Positions 51,874 to 63,909 of a stretch of DNA of 64,000 nt are shown here, piece by piece. A program made the position numbers and the translations under genes. The notes under the pieces are model-generated. The model was not told the DNA's origin and searched no databases. It saw only the letters and a list, made by a program, of their open reading frames with translations. The DNA is from Siphonodentalium dalli (lineage: Eukaryota > Mollusca > Scaphopoda > Gadilida > Siphonodentaliidae). The DNA is taken from positions 45,887,797-45,951,796 of the forward strand of contig CP136061.1 of NCBI GenBank assembly GCA_032622095.1. The letters run 5' to 3'. Every line of letters begins with the position of its first letter. Position 1 is the first letter of the stretch.

Positions 51874-52078
51874 GAGAGATTTCCGATGAATGGCAACAAG
51901 CCATATTTCTGACTGAATCCTGAAAAATGACCCATAATTATGCTGTGGTTAAGGAGTCGATTATTTAGGGCATTACTGTAATTGTCAAAAGAAAACAAAT
52001 ACTTGCAATCATCACCATTCGTTTTGTCAGTTTTCGAACAGTGTTTAACAGTGTGAATTCTGTTACTTATTCCTTATT
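51874..52078. repeat. half copy of Pal1 plus adjoining 100-base inverted duplicate
   Basis: The half palindrome 51874-51980 ends in GGGCATTACTGTA. The following 100 bases (with ATACTTGCAATCATCACCAT) recur in reverse at 59415-59512 beside another Pal1 copy. Confidence 0.75.
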
Positions 52079-53466
52079 CAAAAAAGTTTGACCATGGAAA
52101 CTTCCTTAGTAAGGCGAGCCAAAATTTTGGGTGAAAAAACATTTAGTTCAAAAGTTATAAAATGCTTTGAAAAGTCCAAAAATAAATGGAAATTGTCAAA
52201 ACAAATTCAGGGACATATAAATGGCCACTTCGGCCAAATTGTTTGGGTCGAAAATGGTCCCATATTCATAAATGGCCACCTGGGCAGCCGAAAAGATTTT
52301 AGCTAGAGTCCGAAAATGTGGGTCAAAATTGAGTTCCCAATCTATTTGGTCAGGAAAACTTGGGAAAGTGTGACAAATTACCATGGCAACGTCCTTTAGT
52401 AAGGTGGGACAAAATGTTGGGTGAAAAAAATCTGGGTCAAAAGTAAAAAAATGCCTCATAAATAGGCAAAGTCCGAAATAAAATTTTATTTATTACTTGG
52501 TTTATGTTTTTCCTTACCCAAAAAAATAAAATTTTATTTTTCTGTTTTTTTATTCCCGCGAATGGGAATATTAATCCAGGTTATATATAAAATATGAATT
52601 ACCAGTTTAAGTTTGCGTATAATATACAACAAAATTGATTGAACAGCAAAGCATGTCAGCAATTTTTATGGTATACAATGTACTATATACTATACATGTA
52701 CTACAGATCTAGTGCATACAAGGAAGAGATAAACAGGGAAGACAACTACCTGATTTTCCAACGGATAAGTTGAATGTCAACACCAACATGCCAGATACCG
52801 ATATTGGCAATATTTTTTTCATCTATCCTATCTTGCTTTAAAGTCACTTCCAAATAAAATAAATATTGTCTGTGCAAGTGGCCACGGGCAAAGCATAGCC
52901 ATAGGCAATATAGTGGCTTGTTTTTGACAAGGAGATTATACTTTTCAGGAAATATTTTATTTCTCCCAACAATTTTATTCATAAAAAAAAATATTATAGC
53001 TATTTTATTTTAATTTATTTTCCTCCCACCTCCCCTACCTTTGATCCAAAACAAAATCTGTAAACCAAGTAATAAAAAATTAAATGCCCTATGGGAGATT
53101 TGCATATATAAGAGAATGCAATGGCACAGGGTTTTCGCAAAATTTCAGGAAGCTCCAGTCATTGAAGGGTGGTGAATGCATTTCATCTATTATGACAGAG
53201 TAGGAATGTATTAGTACACTTTGTTCTTATAGACAAGATGAAGTCATTTTGGTATTTTTAAGACTGAATGACGAACAGCTTTTGGTTGGAGATTTCACGC
53301 ATAACTGAATGATTATCTGACAATAGATCCCTAAAGCCAACACAGCAGTTTAGTTGGTATGAGAATTTTAATTCAGTCCAAAATTTTGCCAAAAGTTTGT
53401 CAAGATCCGCTTTTGTCTGTACACGTGTTGCAGTGAATTATCTAAGTTAATTTAATTCAGTTTATA

Positions 53467-53625
53467 TAAGGATAAACTGTCATGTGGACTGTTTTTATGG
53501 AGATGTAACCGTGAGGTAAGTGGACATAACTTGTGTAAAACCCGAAGGGTTTTACATACAAGTTATGACCACTTACCTCACGGTTACATCTCCATAAAAA
53601 TAGTCCACATGACAGTTAATCCTTA
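53467..53625. repeat. palindromic element Pal4
   Basis: Arms of about 75 bases (AACTGTCATGTGGACTGTTT and complement) meet near AAACCCGAAGGGTTTT at 53547. Confidence 0.85.
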
Positions 53626-54302
53626 TATTTATATACATTTAGCGAAAAAGCCACTATTGTAAATGTATTTAAATCGAAAAGTGTATCGTGACAAAAACAG
53701 CCCAAAATACCCAATAGCACCCTTGGCAAAAGTTAATAGGAACAATTTCTCTTCATATTGAAACCTGATGATGTATTAAGTCAATCCTGCGCGAGTCCAA
53801 ATGCTCCCAAAACATTACGCGTTCGTCTTTCCAAACCCAATGACGTATCGATGGTGTTATGAGCTTGGTGTTATGAGGCGTTGCGCATTCACCGAGAAAT
53901 AACTGCAACTAGCCATGTGGGCGCCGACCAATCAGAATGCTGGATTTAGTGATGACAACACTTAGTATGTAAATATATACATATATTTTCTGTGCCAGCA
54001 ATTATTAGAGAGGTATGATGCTATGGTTAATTAAACAATATTTTGTTTCAGATAACGTTGTTACTGGTATTATCTTTCATAACAGTCCCTCTTTGATAAT
54101 TATTATATAATTCAACTTCCAAAACAGCCCTCGCAAACTTCAAATGAGCTGCGTGATCGGCAGTGCCACAATCAAAGGACTGCTGAAAACAACACATCTT
54201 ACAGAAACATTTTGGCTGGACAATGTGGATATCAAGAACAAGAGACAAGTGCAACTGATGATTTATTGGTTCACATTGAAACACTATTAAGTATTTAAAT
54301 GG

Positions 54303-54349
54303 TTTATTCACAGTATTTTATCGTGATTCATAAACACAGTTCATTTATT
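54303..54349 (-). promoter_or_regulatory. polyadenylation signals of the Pif-like gene
   Basis: Two AATAAA hexamers on the minus strand (54344-54349 and 54303-54308) lie about 45 and 85 bases after the stop codon at 54393. Confidence 0.65.
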
Positions 54350-54392
54350 AACACACTTGAAGTCATTTACTTTTCCTCTCTGTCTCTGTACT

Positions 54393-54419
54393 TTATGGCA
54401 CGCAGAAGTAGAACTTGAT
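54393..54419 (-). CDS. Pif-like gene, last exon
   Basis: Nine codons follow an acceptor (TTCTTCCAG) and read IKFYFCVP and a TAA stop. In phase 0 they continue the ...FKGDIRD end of the preceding exon. A LamG domain of Pif-type shell proteins ends in the same way, with an aromatic strand and a final Cys. The exon is short, but phase, acceptor, stop and downstream AATAAA all agree. Confidence 0.75.
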   Translation of the reverse strand: MKFYFCVP

Positions 54420-54509
54420 CTGGAAGAACAAAACATTTGGTAATAAGTCTAACATTAATGAGAGAATGAATGCTGGTATACCTCAATGATCAATCCTTAA
54501 AATAGTGTA

Positions 54510-54580
54510 TCTGAGGTTCCCAGAGGGTGAATTTAGTGACGCAATCCCGCATAGTGGACCCTCTGGGAACATCATTCTGC
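54510..54580. repeat. palindromic element Pal2, copy 3, in the last intron-side sequence
   Basis: CTGAGGTTCCCAGAGGGTGA and complement CTCTGGGAACATCATTCTGC lie about 90 bases upstream (in gene orientation) of the last exon. Confidence 0.75.
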
Positions 54581-54929
54581 TTAGGCCTCATCTGCTATGG
54601 GAATGGTGGTGGACATCTGTGCCAAGTTTAAATTTTTTTTACTGGAAACGACAGAATACAGACTCGGACAAAATATGAGACCCAGGATGTACGATTCTAT
54701 GTTGAAAAAGGGCAATAACTCTGCCAAAATGAGTCCGACCGAACTCAAAATAGCAGGTTCCCATGCTGGTTGACATCTGTGCCAAGTTTTTAAAAAATTG
54801 ACTGAAAAATTACTGAATACAGGCTCGGACAAAAGATGAGTCCCAGGATGACAATATAATTATTTATTTCATGCATAGAAACTAATCATCCAGAAAAGAA
54901 AGAGTCAGGACTTCCCAAAGGGAATAAGG

Positions 54930-55125
54930 ATACCCCGCAGTGTAACTGGCCTACAATAAGCATACTCTGCAGTGTAATTGGGCTACAATAAGGATACCAC
55001 CCACAGTGTAATTGGGCTACAATAAGGATACCCCCGCAGTGTAATTGGCCTACAATAAGGATACCCCTGCAGTGTAATTGGTCTACAATAAGGATATCCC
55101 GCAGTGTAATTGGCCTACAATAATG
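54930..55125. repeat. minisatellite, about 33-base unit
   Basis: Six units have the core GCAGTGTAATTGG(C/G)CTACAATAAGGATA. It lies in the last intron of the Pif-like gene. The minus-strand open frame here is repeat-derived. Confidence 0.85.
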
Positions 55126-55257
55126 ATTCGTTTTACGAAAATAAAACCACAAGCTCCAGCAAGCTCTGACAAAATTATGTATGTTGCAAAACATTTATAA
55201 GTCTAACAAGCGCATTGCTTGGGTGCGACAATGTACACCCTTTAGCCTTTTCAAATT

Positions 55258-55364
55258 GAGAGCTTTCCGATGAATGGCAACAAGCCATATTTCCGACTAA
55301 ATCCTGAAAAGTTACGCATAATTCTGCTGTGGTTAAGGAGTCCATTATTTAGGGTATTACTGTA
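55258..55364. repeat. half copy of Pal1, intronic
   Basis: AGCTTTCCGATGAATGGCAA to TATTACTGTA is one arm of the Pal1 palindrome. Confidence 0.75.
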
Positions 55365-55983
55365 CCTGAATTTATCATTATCTGTTGGTTTTATTGAGTG
55401 TGAGATACCCAGGTCCCTGCGAATCGAGGGGTTTACAGTCGAATTGAATCTCGATTCGAATCAGGGTGAGATTCGTGAATCAAATTTAATCTCCAATTGG
55501 GTATCAAAATACATATTTTTTTGTGAACTTGGGTAACTTACTGCCCAAAACCATGGGATAAAAGACCAATTCAGCAGTATTACTATGTGTAAAATCTTCG
55601 AAATTCAATAACTCCCATCTAGGGCATGTCTAGGGGTGATCATAACCATTGCATGTAAAAAAAAAAAAAAATATTTGCAATAAATTTCAATGGCTTCCAA
55701 CTAGAGGTTACCCCAAAGATTTGCATGAAGCTTGGTGATGATTGGATGAGAGATGTGACCTGTACGGTGTGCCAAAGAAAACTGTTGATGGACAATGGAT
55801 GCCAACACATGGCTAACATTTGACTCAAGTTGCGCTTAAACTTTGAGTCTTATTATTGAAACAAATCGAATCTCAAAGTCTTGCATGGCCCCAAGATATA
55901 CGCAGGTGATATTTTTCAGGCATTAATCTGTGCATTAGGAAGAGGTGTAGAAAGTAAAGTTTGGCCCGGGGAAAGGAACTTAC

Positions 55984-56066
55984 ATCACGGATGTCTCCTT
56001 TGAACCAATCAGCATGTTGACCAAACCCGACATGGATGGCACACTGCTTGATCTCAAGTGCTTTGC
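55984..56066 (-). CDS. Pif-like gene, LamG exon 3
   Basis: The acceptor is CTTATTTCAG and the donor is GTAAGT. The 83 bases encode KALEIKQCAIHVGFGQHADW then FKGDIRD, after completing a Gly codon split with the exon at 57356 (phase 1 to 0). The CAIHVGFG...FKG pattern is the closing part of the LamG-like domain in Pif/BMSP-type shell proteins, where it precedes the final strand and Cys. Confidence 0.82.
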
Positions 56067-56829
56067 CTGAAATAAGATAGAAGATCAGTATGAAGGGGCT
56101 ACACGAGCGTTTTGCTTAAATCCAGGCAAATATAGGCATGCGATGTTTATTTATATTGGTATAAGAACAAAATCTGTCTATATTTTAATATTCTTTCCGT
56201 TTATGGTGGTTTTAACTTATGTGACTATTTTAACAGCAATTCCCATCGCGAAGGCCATCCGTATATCTAAGGAGACAAAAAGAAAGGAATTTGAGAGGTT
56301 GAAAATATTGTTTTCTTTTTTTTCCCTTAACTACTAAAATAATTAATAATTTCACACAACAATCTGATAAATAATAGATTACTGTCTTGGATGTATGAGA
56401 GGAAGTTTCATTTGTGTCATTATGTTGAGTTTAATTTTTAATTGCATGACATAATATCATATTAATACGATGCTTCACGAAAAAGGGCCACCTTTGGATT
56501 GCGACACCATTGCACATTGGAATTATGCTGGCTTTCGGGGGAAGGCACACCTAATGGTGATCCAGCCACCCGATTGTCAACTTGACGAATTAATTAAGAC
56601 TCACGGCAGATTCATCAGATATCATAAATATCTGGTCAAGCATCCCCTGGGCGAGGGTAACATACTCAGCTACTGGCAATATTTTAATATATGAGAGTAT
56701 TAATACAGCATTTATATTTGATGAAAATATTTCATGTAGGTTTTGTATTTGCTGTTTTCAAAACAGTATTGCTGTGTTTTGATATTCTATTTTATATGTG
56801 TTCGCACATGGTCAGTTTCTAAATGGTTC

Positions 56830-57020
56830 TGACCCCAATTGAGCACTCCCGCTCTGATTTGGGTGTTTTTATTTGTATATATATATTTTGTTTCGTTTTA
56901 GTCTAATTCACTATCATTTCTATTCACAGTTGCTTCACTCGATTTCGATAATCTGTTTCTTCTCATCGTGATATGGCTTTGTTGCTAAAACGACGTTAAA
57001 CCCCAATCAATCAATCATAC
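56830..57020 (+). repeat. SINE-like element with AATC tail
   Basis: The end reads GATATGGCTTTGTTGCT, AAAACGACGTTAAACCCC, then AATCAATCAATCA. This 'gatatggct...cgttaaac' tail is, from memory, a widespread molluscan SINE ending. The 5' part and a tRNA-like head were not clearly identified. Confidence 0.5.
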
Positions 57021-57084
57021 CCCCATATATTACAATTAAGAATACAGCAGCCACAAATATTTAGACCAAAAAAAAGCTTATAAA

Positions 57085-57380
57085 TCAAATATAAAATTTC
57101 ATACCAATAATTGGTTGTGCTCCCTGTGGCCATCGGTCGGAGCAATATAAATAAATTATTAAATGTCGTACCATTAATAATCAGTTGTGTCCCCTGGTGG
57201 CCATCGGTCCGAGCAATATAAATAAATTATTAAATGTCGTACCATTAATCGGTTGTGTTCCCTCGTGGCCCAGGCAATAAAATAAATGTCATACCATTAA
57301 TCGGTTGTGTTCCCTCGTTGCCCAAGCAATAAAAATAAATGATAAAATGTCATACCATTAATCGGTAATGTTCCCTCGTG
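57085..57380. repeat. tandem copies of an exon-intron boundary
   Basis: Four to five units of about 55-70 bases each contain ACCATTAATCGGTTGTGTTC-like sequence. That is the reverse complement of the end of exon 57356-57446 plus its splice donor. Every unit therefore carries a candidate donor site on the gene strand. Confidence 0.75.
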
Positions 57381-57446
57381 GTTATCAACCATAGCCTTCA
57401 GTTCATTCTTTTTGAAAGTCAGCTCAGCTGTTTGCCATTTATTAGC
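57356..57446 (-). CDS. Pif-like gene, LamG exon 2
   Basis: The acceptor is TTGTTTTCCAG and the donor ATG|GTATGAC. The 91 bases encode ANKWQTAELTFKKNELKAMV and DNHEGTLPIN, then the first base of a Gly codon. The incoming phase is 0 and the outgoing phase 1, matching both neighbours. W..AEL.....L.A.V is the inner strand pattern of LamG. Its 3' end has been duplicated in tandem downstream. Confidence 0.8.
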
Positions 57447-57599
57447 CTGGAAAACAAGCATATAAATGTTCATAATCTCTGAAAAAGTAGCAGAAAAACA
57501 AGGGTTGTGCATCAAAGATGGCTCTGGTCCAGTTTTTTTGCCCATAAGAGTGAATCTGTTCAACTGAGAATCACTAAAAATGGAGGAACTAAAGAACAA

Positions 57600-58060
57600 T
57601 ATCTCAAAACTAAGGGCCATAACTCAGGTAAATAAAAAAAAATCGGGATATTGTTGTGAAAGATCCATATATCCAATGTGAGTGGAATCGGTTGACATTT
57701 GTTCAAGTTATCACATGAACGTTCATCAAATTGCTAAAAATAGACAAACTAACGGGCATAACTCAGGTAATATAATTTGACAAAACTGGTTTTCAAACTC
57801 GATTGAGATATTGTTGTGAAAGTCCACATATAAAATATGAATGTGAAAGATGATTGTTCAAGTTTTCATGTGAACGGTCATAAAATTGCTAAAATAATAG
57901 ACAAACTAAGGCCCATAACTCAGGTAAAAAGGATCGAACAAATCTGGTTTTTGAAATTATTCAAGGTATTGTTGTGAAAGATCCCTATACCAAATATTAA
58001 TGAAATTGGTTGACGATTGTTCGAGTTATCGGACATAACATTTCCTAAAATTGCCAGTTT
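57600..58060. repeat. intronic tandem repeat, unit about 120 bases
   Basis: Three to four diverged units contain GGCCATAACTCAGGTAA, then ATTGTTGTGAAAG and TTGTTCAAGTT. Related words (GGCAATAACTCTGCCAAAAT) are at 54710. Such 'ataactc' repeats are frequent in molluscan genomes. Confidence 0.6.
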
Positions 58061-58458
58061 GTCAAATATCTGACACAAAAAAGCCACAATTTTTACTGGG
58101 CCATAAAAACTATCGGTAATGAAAAATAATAGATCACTCTTAGCTTTGATGGGTGGGTTCCTCGACTCGAATCAAATATTTTTTACCCTGAAGACAAGGA
58201 AATAGTAATTTACGAACGTTAATGCGTCGATATTATAGCGCTGAAAATATGTGTTTAATCTGTTTCTTAAATATGCATTATCCGATGTAACCCTGCAGGG
58301 AGCCCCACACATATATAGAAGCATGTGTACTGAGTGTTGTCTGCTCATGTTTTTCTGGGGCTCTGTATGGGTGAAATTATAAAATTGTTAAAGAATATAA
58401 GAAAATATTATTAAAATTGAAAAATATTGTAAAAAATAATAAATGATGAAAATTTGTT

Positions 58459-58536
58459 AGGCCAATGCATTCTCTTATATATGCGAGGCGACCTATGTGG
58501 TCGACTCGCATTTATATAAGAGAATGCATTGGCACA
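58459..58536. repeat. palindromic element Pal3, copy 3
   Basis: The arms are those of the copies at 51506 and 51656, with two extra base steps in the centre. It is intronic in the Pif-like gene. Confidence 0.82.
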
Positions 58537-59399
58537 GGGTTTTTGCAAATTCAGATTATGCATCTTTAAAAAGTAAATATCTACAATTGTGTCTGGCTCA
58601 GACATTGTTGTGTTTTCTGAAATGGGACAATAAGTTTGGTACTTTGGTTGGAATTTTCGGTAATATTAATTGAATGCTACATTCTTTATGTGGCCATGTG
58701 TCTTGCTACTCACTTATTAGTTTAATTCATTGAAATAAGTACCTAATATGCCTTGCCTTGGACCCTTTCTTTACTAAATACTCATTGACGAGTAAGTTCC
58801 CTTAGGAAAAGTTCAGATATAGAGGATCTCACATGAGTTTCTATGTCATACGGAATTTATCAACAGAGTTCACTAAATTTGATTTGAGCCGAGGTTTGCC
58901 AAGGCTCAAATAGAATTTAGTGGACGAGGTAGATAAATAAATTACGTATAAAATACGAGTTTGAGATACCTTTTATCACATGATAAATAAACACGAAGCA
59001 ATGCGAAGTATTCATAAAAAACAACAATCATGAACTTCAGCGATCGCAAGTCATTTAAATAATGGCGTGACATCATCGCACGCTCTAATATTACACATGT
59101 GTCTTACCAGTAATTATGAAGCTGGTTTTGTGGGTTAATTATGTGATAAAATAAGTTCAATAAAATGGCCATTGAACTTATTATCTGAACATTTCCCACC
59201 AAATAATAGGAATCTTTCTGCATGTATCATATTGTATTATATGTTTTCTGTGTGTCTTCTATTTATATTTTATGAACTTCCCTCCTAATGAATAATAGAT
59301 AATTCCAAAGCAATTTTTTATAACTGAATGGAAGAATTAATAAAGAAAGTGTTAAAGAGACGTAACTTGCCAGCAAGCAGTGGGCAAATCTCTAAACAA

Positions 59400-59726
59400 C
59401 AGTAATGCCCTAAATAAGGAATAAGTAACAGAATTCACGCTGTTAAACTGTTCGAAAACTGACAAAATGAATGGTGATGATTGCAAGTATTTGTTTTTAT
59501 TTTGACAATTACGGTAATGCCCTAAATAATCGACTCCTTAACCACAGCAGAATTATCGGTAATATTTCAGGATTTAGTCGGAAATATGGCTTGTTGCCAT
59601 TTATCGGAAAGCTCTCAGTGAGAGCTTTCCGATGAATTGCAACAAGCCATATTTCCGAATAAATCCTGAAAAGTTACCCATAATTCTGCTGTGGTTAAAG
59701 AGTTGACTATTTAGGGCATTACTGTA
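59400..59726. repeat. Pal1 copy 5 nested in another Pal1-associated repeat
   Basis: A full palindrome (59511-59726) with AGTCGGAAATATGGCTTGTT arms lies next to the reverse of 51980-52078. That repeat itself starts with the Pal1 terminus AGTAATGCCCTAAATA at 59401. Confidence 0.78.
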
Positions 59727-60214
59727 AAAACATCACTAAGAATATGGAGATCCAGGGAAATCAACTTTTTTTATAAGTTCTCCAATAAAGAAATGGAGGT
59801 GATCCTAAACATCCCTGTAAATGTTCAATATATTCCTCCATCATATGTGGGCTGCAGGGTGTGCGGATGAATTTTAATGTAAAAATTCAAGATGGTTGCT
59901 GGTGGCCATGTTTTTTAACCAATTTTGGAAAAAATGCATATCTCCCATCTAGAGACCACCTGGAATATCCATATGAAGTTTGGTGTCGATCGAATGAGGG
60001 ATGTGGCATGCAGGATGTGACGATGCAAAGAACAAAATACATATTCACACTAACTCCCATTATCCAATCAACATAATGAAGATAATTAAAATCCAATGGA
60101 CGATGAACAAGATATAGAGCTTTAAAGATATAAAGTTACAGACGGACGGATGGAACCCATTTCTATATCCCCCTCCAAACTTTGCTTGTGGGGGATAATA
60201 ATAAACAGACCAAC

Positions 60215-60576
60215 CTCTGCAGTGAGCGTAATGGATTGCGGGGTACCATCCTTTGGTTGGATCATGAATTCCACAAATATTTCATTATTATCCTTCCTTG
60301 ATGTGTAGATGCCAATCGAAGGATCATCAATATTTACACAGTCATCATTTGTAAGCAGCGCCTGTTTTGCGCCTGTTTGCCCTTTTGCCAAGAATTCAAC
60401 CTTAATAACGAGTGGCGCTATGAACTCGTGTGCGGTGTACAAGGGTATAACCAGTCGAGAGTTGACGCCATTCCATGCACCTATATTGCTTTTCATGTCG
60501 GGAAGAATATTCTCTGCGTGAATGAAGGTACCGGCAGATGCACCATTGAAGTTAATATGAAGATCTGGATCGCAAT
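60215..60576 (-). CDS. Pif-like gene, LamG exon 1
   Basis: The acceptor is TTTTTTTTAG and the donor GAG|GTTGGT. The 362 bases (2 + 360) encode a domain starting CDPDLHINFNGASAGTF and containing NSRLVIPLYTAHEF, LVIKVEFLAKGQTG, ALLTNDDCVNIDDPSI and QSITLTAE. This follows the LamG-like domain of Pif and blue-mussel shell proteins, secreted components of the nacre or shell organic matrix. The phases fit the exons at 63745 and 57356 exactly. The longer open frame around it runs into intron on both sides. Confidence 0.85.
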
Positions 60577-63500
60577 CTAAAAAAAAATCACAACATTGCA
60601 TCATTATGACATCATAACAGGGACAACCAACCAAGTATGACTGAACGGGTCTCTTGCACCAACAAAATGAGAAAGAGTATATAGGATTGAAATTCATGCT
60701 AAAATTGACATCTGCAATATTTGATTATGCCTGGAACGTACATTACCAACGTGATTGTTTTGTTTCCAATTTTGTCCATTCATTGCCGTCTGTACCATCC
60801 TGACATTCTGTTTTCGCATGCCCCAACATTATATTATGTTATTTGTAAATATTTCTTTCCGTTTACCTTGATTGAGTTTAGAAATAGATTAATATTTTCT
60901 CAGTTTCTATAATAGTTTTGTGAGATGGGGCAAACTAAATCTGAGAAAGTGTTTATTGGGATTTCATTTTTGCTTTGCACGAAATATCTTTAAAGCGACA
61001 CCCCCTTTATTAGGGGCAAGCCTATAGGAGGCAACTTGGGAGACATCTTCTCCCTAAAATGTCCCACTTCTCCCTATTTTTGTTCTCTGGCGAAGCAACT
61101 TCTCTCTCCATATATGGCAAGAAACGTGGCCAACAGAAAATACATCGGCATTTTGTTTACAAAAACAGGTTTCTGATCTAGGTCATCATGCGAGGGATAG
61201 TGACCTGTTATACAGGGTTTCCGCTAGGGGTCGGGGGAATGGGTCCGGTAGCTGCTATGGGGGAAACCCAGTAAATAATTAAATATATGAAGACCGATTT
61301 ATCTGTAATTTTGCCATTTACCGTACCGGCCGATGTGTAAGTCGCAACTTTCTAACCCAATTTCCCTTATTAAAAACTTCCTGCGACTTATGGATCGGTA
61401 TGTCATGAGGGGCATTTTTCATCAGGATTTTGAGAAACAAACGGCGATCACAGGTAAGCAACAAGACAAAATGCCGGCGCAAACTAAATCTAAAAAGATG
61501 ATAAATCCGATATTAAAAAAAAGAAATAAACAAACCCATTCTCTGTGTGTCTTTATTTTATTCCCCGTCTCACACATTTATATCAAATATATGTATTAAT
61601 ATCAGATAATTCAACTAGCAGCAAAACATTGGGCGTCCTTGACCTGACTAATAATTGTGGACATGTGCATGATATTCAATGACTGCGGTATAATAGCTTT
61701 GATTATCTCTATTATTGTGACACAGTTAACTGCACATATCTGCAAACTTCTACTAGATGACGTCACATCGGAATGATTATTTAAGCCAGCCCGGGAACGA
61801 GCATTTAATAAACAAACTCTTACTCTGAAAGGGGCATTGACGCGAAGCCGCGAACTTGTGTATGTTGCACAAAGATTCTTTAATGATGATCGCCATTAGC
61901 CCAAGCGTTTTCATGCTTCAGTTCGCGACAATGAGGCAACCACTAAATTAAAGATCCATTGCCCTAAAACAGTAAGCCAAGTCGCAATTTTATATTACTA
62001 TAAATGATACGATATTTGTGTGTTTCCTCATGCCTCAAATTATAAACATGTTTTATACAAGTTGGAATAATGATGAATAAATTAGTACAAACGCCTCATC
62101 AATATTCACGTCAAGATAATAAATGAGGCAGTTTTTATGATCCACGTTCCCATACTCTGAAGTAAATTGAACCAATGATATCTCCCTTGATAGGGAATTC
62201 CCCATCAATCACGTGGGGGAATCCCGTGGAACTATTTGTGGGGTGTCACTATTTATGGTTTGTTCATGCTGTTATTTTTTTTTTCTGAAGATGGACTGTG
62301 TCGATTCCATTTGGTCATTATTAATGAAAATAGGATTAGATATCATATTTAGCCTGCCGAGACAGACAAGACTGAATAAGTTTTTAATAACGTCATTTAT
62401 TTGTGTATGAGCGGGATTTCATGGCAAAGCTAGGTCGGCAGGGGGAATGGGTCCGGGCGGCGGACCCGCAGCCGGCCTGGCGGAAACCCTGTGTTATAGT
62501 ATGTTATTTGCTGGAAAAATTGGAACCTTTTGATGTCTCATCAATTGGGACAATCATTGTTCGGCAAAGTAGATGTTCAGGATCCTTACCTGTCACTATA
62601 GGCTGTCAACATTGATAAATATAATGATAAATATGTATACGTTTTAATAAATTAATAAAAGGTCAGCAGACCACAGTGTCCCCCGACAACGTGGCAAGTC
62701 GATGCCGCTTTGTTAAAGAAATTGAAAAAAGTCGAAAGGGTTATTAACTCCGTAAAAAAATAATTTTTCCGTTATCTATATACATGATGCACATCTTCAA
62801 TAGATGGGCAACAATATTCTGAAGTTTCAAATCTCTGGGAGATGATTACATCATGAAGGTACTCAAAAGTGTGAAGGACGGATGGACAAATGGATGGATG
62901 AACGGATGGACCTCGTTTCTAAAGTCCCCCTTTTCTTTCAGAACGTCGGGGGACAATGATGACAAACAGCTGTGAAATAGTCAGATCATCGATGTCTAAG
63001 AAAATACTGATAATTCTGTGTAGGTTTTTGATCATTCTATATATATAGTAGGCGTTTACTAGTCGACTAGTAGTCAAATAAGGGCAGCTGACTAGTTCAC
63101 TACGAAAACCCTAGTCGTTTCAACACTACAAAACAGGGACTTCTCCCCACTTTAAAACTCTAGGCTAGTCACTATACCCTTAATTCCCTCTCGATACGTC
63201 ACTGGTTACACTTCCATGGGAATCTAAATATTTTCATACTTTTTTTAGTTTGTTTGGTGGGATATATTCTTCCCTTTTCATGTTGCAAGCTTATTATCTT
63301 GTTAAGTGTCTTCGCCGACTCGAAAACTCTCATGCACTGTTATCCAAAAGAAGTCAATATCCAGATAATGCCATGTTGAAATAATAATGACCAGCAAAAT
63401 AATTACTACCTCATCGAAGATAATGTGTCAGTATCTTCAAGATTCCTCCAAATAATCCTCTATCGATAACAAAAGGGAGACCCGCAAATGAGTGTTAAGC

Positions 63501-63744
63501 AGTATGACAAAATCTATAGTACGTTATATTGATATCTCAACCTTCATTAGCATACTGCCTAGTCTACTTCTATATCAGTCAGAAGAAAATACTTTGGATA
63601 TGTTATCCACCACCAAATCAATCGAGAAAGTCTCTTAAAATTTAGTTTAGTACAATGTCCTCGACCTATAAGGCATATAATCAGGATTTTGATTTGATAT
63701 AACAACTAAATTACAATAACCATTCAACTGCATATGCAACTTAC

Positions 63745-63909
63745 TATTTGAAAATGGTGGTAAATTATCATTCGACACACATTGACATAACATGACATTA
63801 TCAAAGTGAGTGCCAAAAGGACATGGCATTGTAATCCAACTTCCGTGTACAAGAACCTGGTACTTAGCAGGATCCGTAGGGTGGATACGCTTGTCTGCTG
63901 GGCATCCAA
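63745..63909 (-). CDS. Pif-like gene, chitin-binding (peritrophin-A) exon
   Basis: The acceptor is TTGTATCTTTCAG and the donor GTAAGT. The 165 bases encode GCPADKRIHPTDPAKYQVLV, then SWITMPCPFGTHFDNVMLCQC. This is the ChtBD2 layout (HP.D..KY..., CP.GT.FD...L.C), but the usual Cys after HPxD and after KYxx are Pro and Val. One residue pair of the disulfide pattern is therefore missing. Chitin-binding domains precede LamG in Pif proteins. The exon starts within a codon, so the gene continues upstream, outside the window. Confidence 0.82.

Noticed and set aside
54886-55194. Minus-strand frame with LHCGGILIV repeats
   Set aside because: It is a translation of the 33-base minisatellite in the last intron of the Pif-like gene.
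56470-56694. 74-codon plus-strand frame starting MLHEKGPPLD
   Set aside because: It lies in an intron of the Pif-like gene on the opposite strand, with no known domain. It could be a retroelement relic, but this is not supportable.
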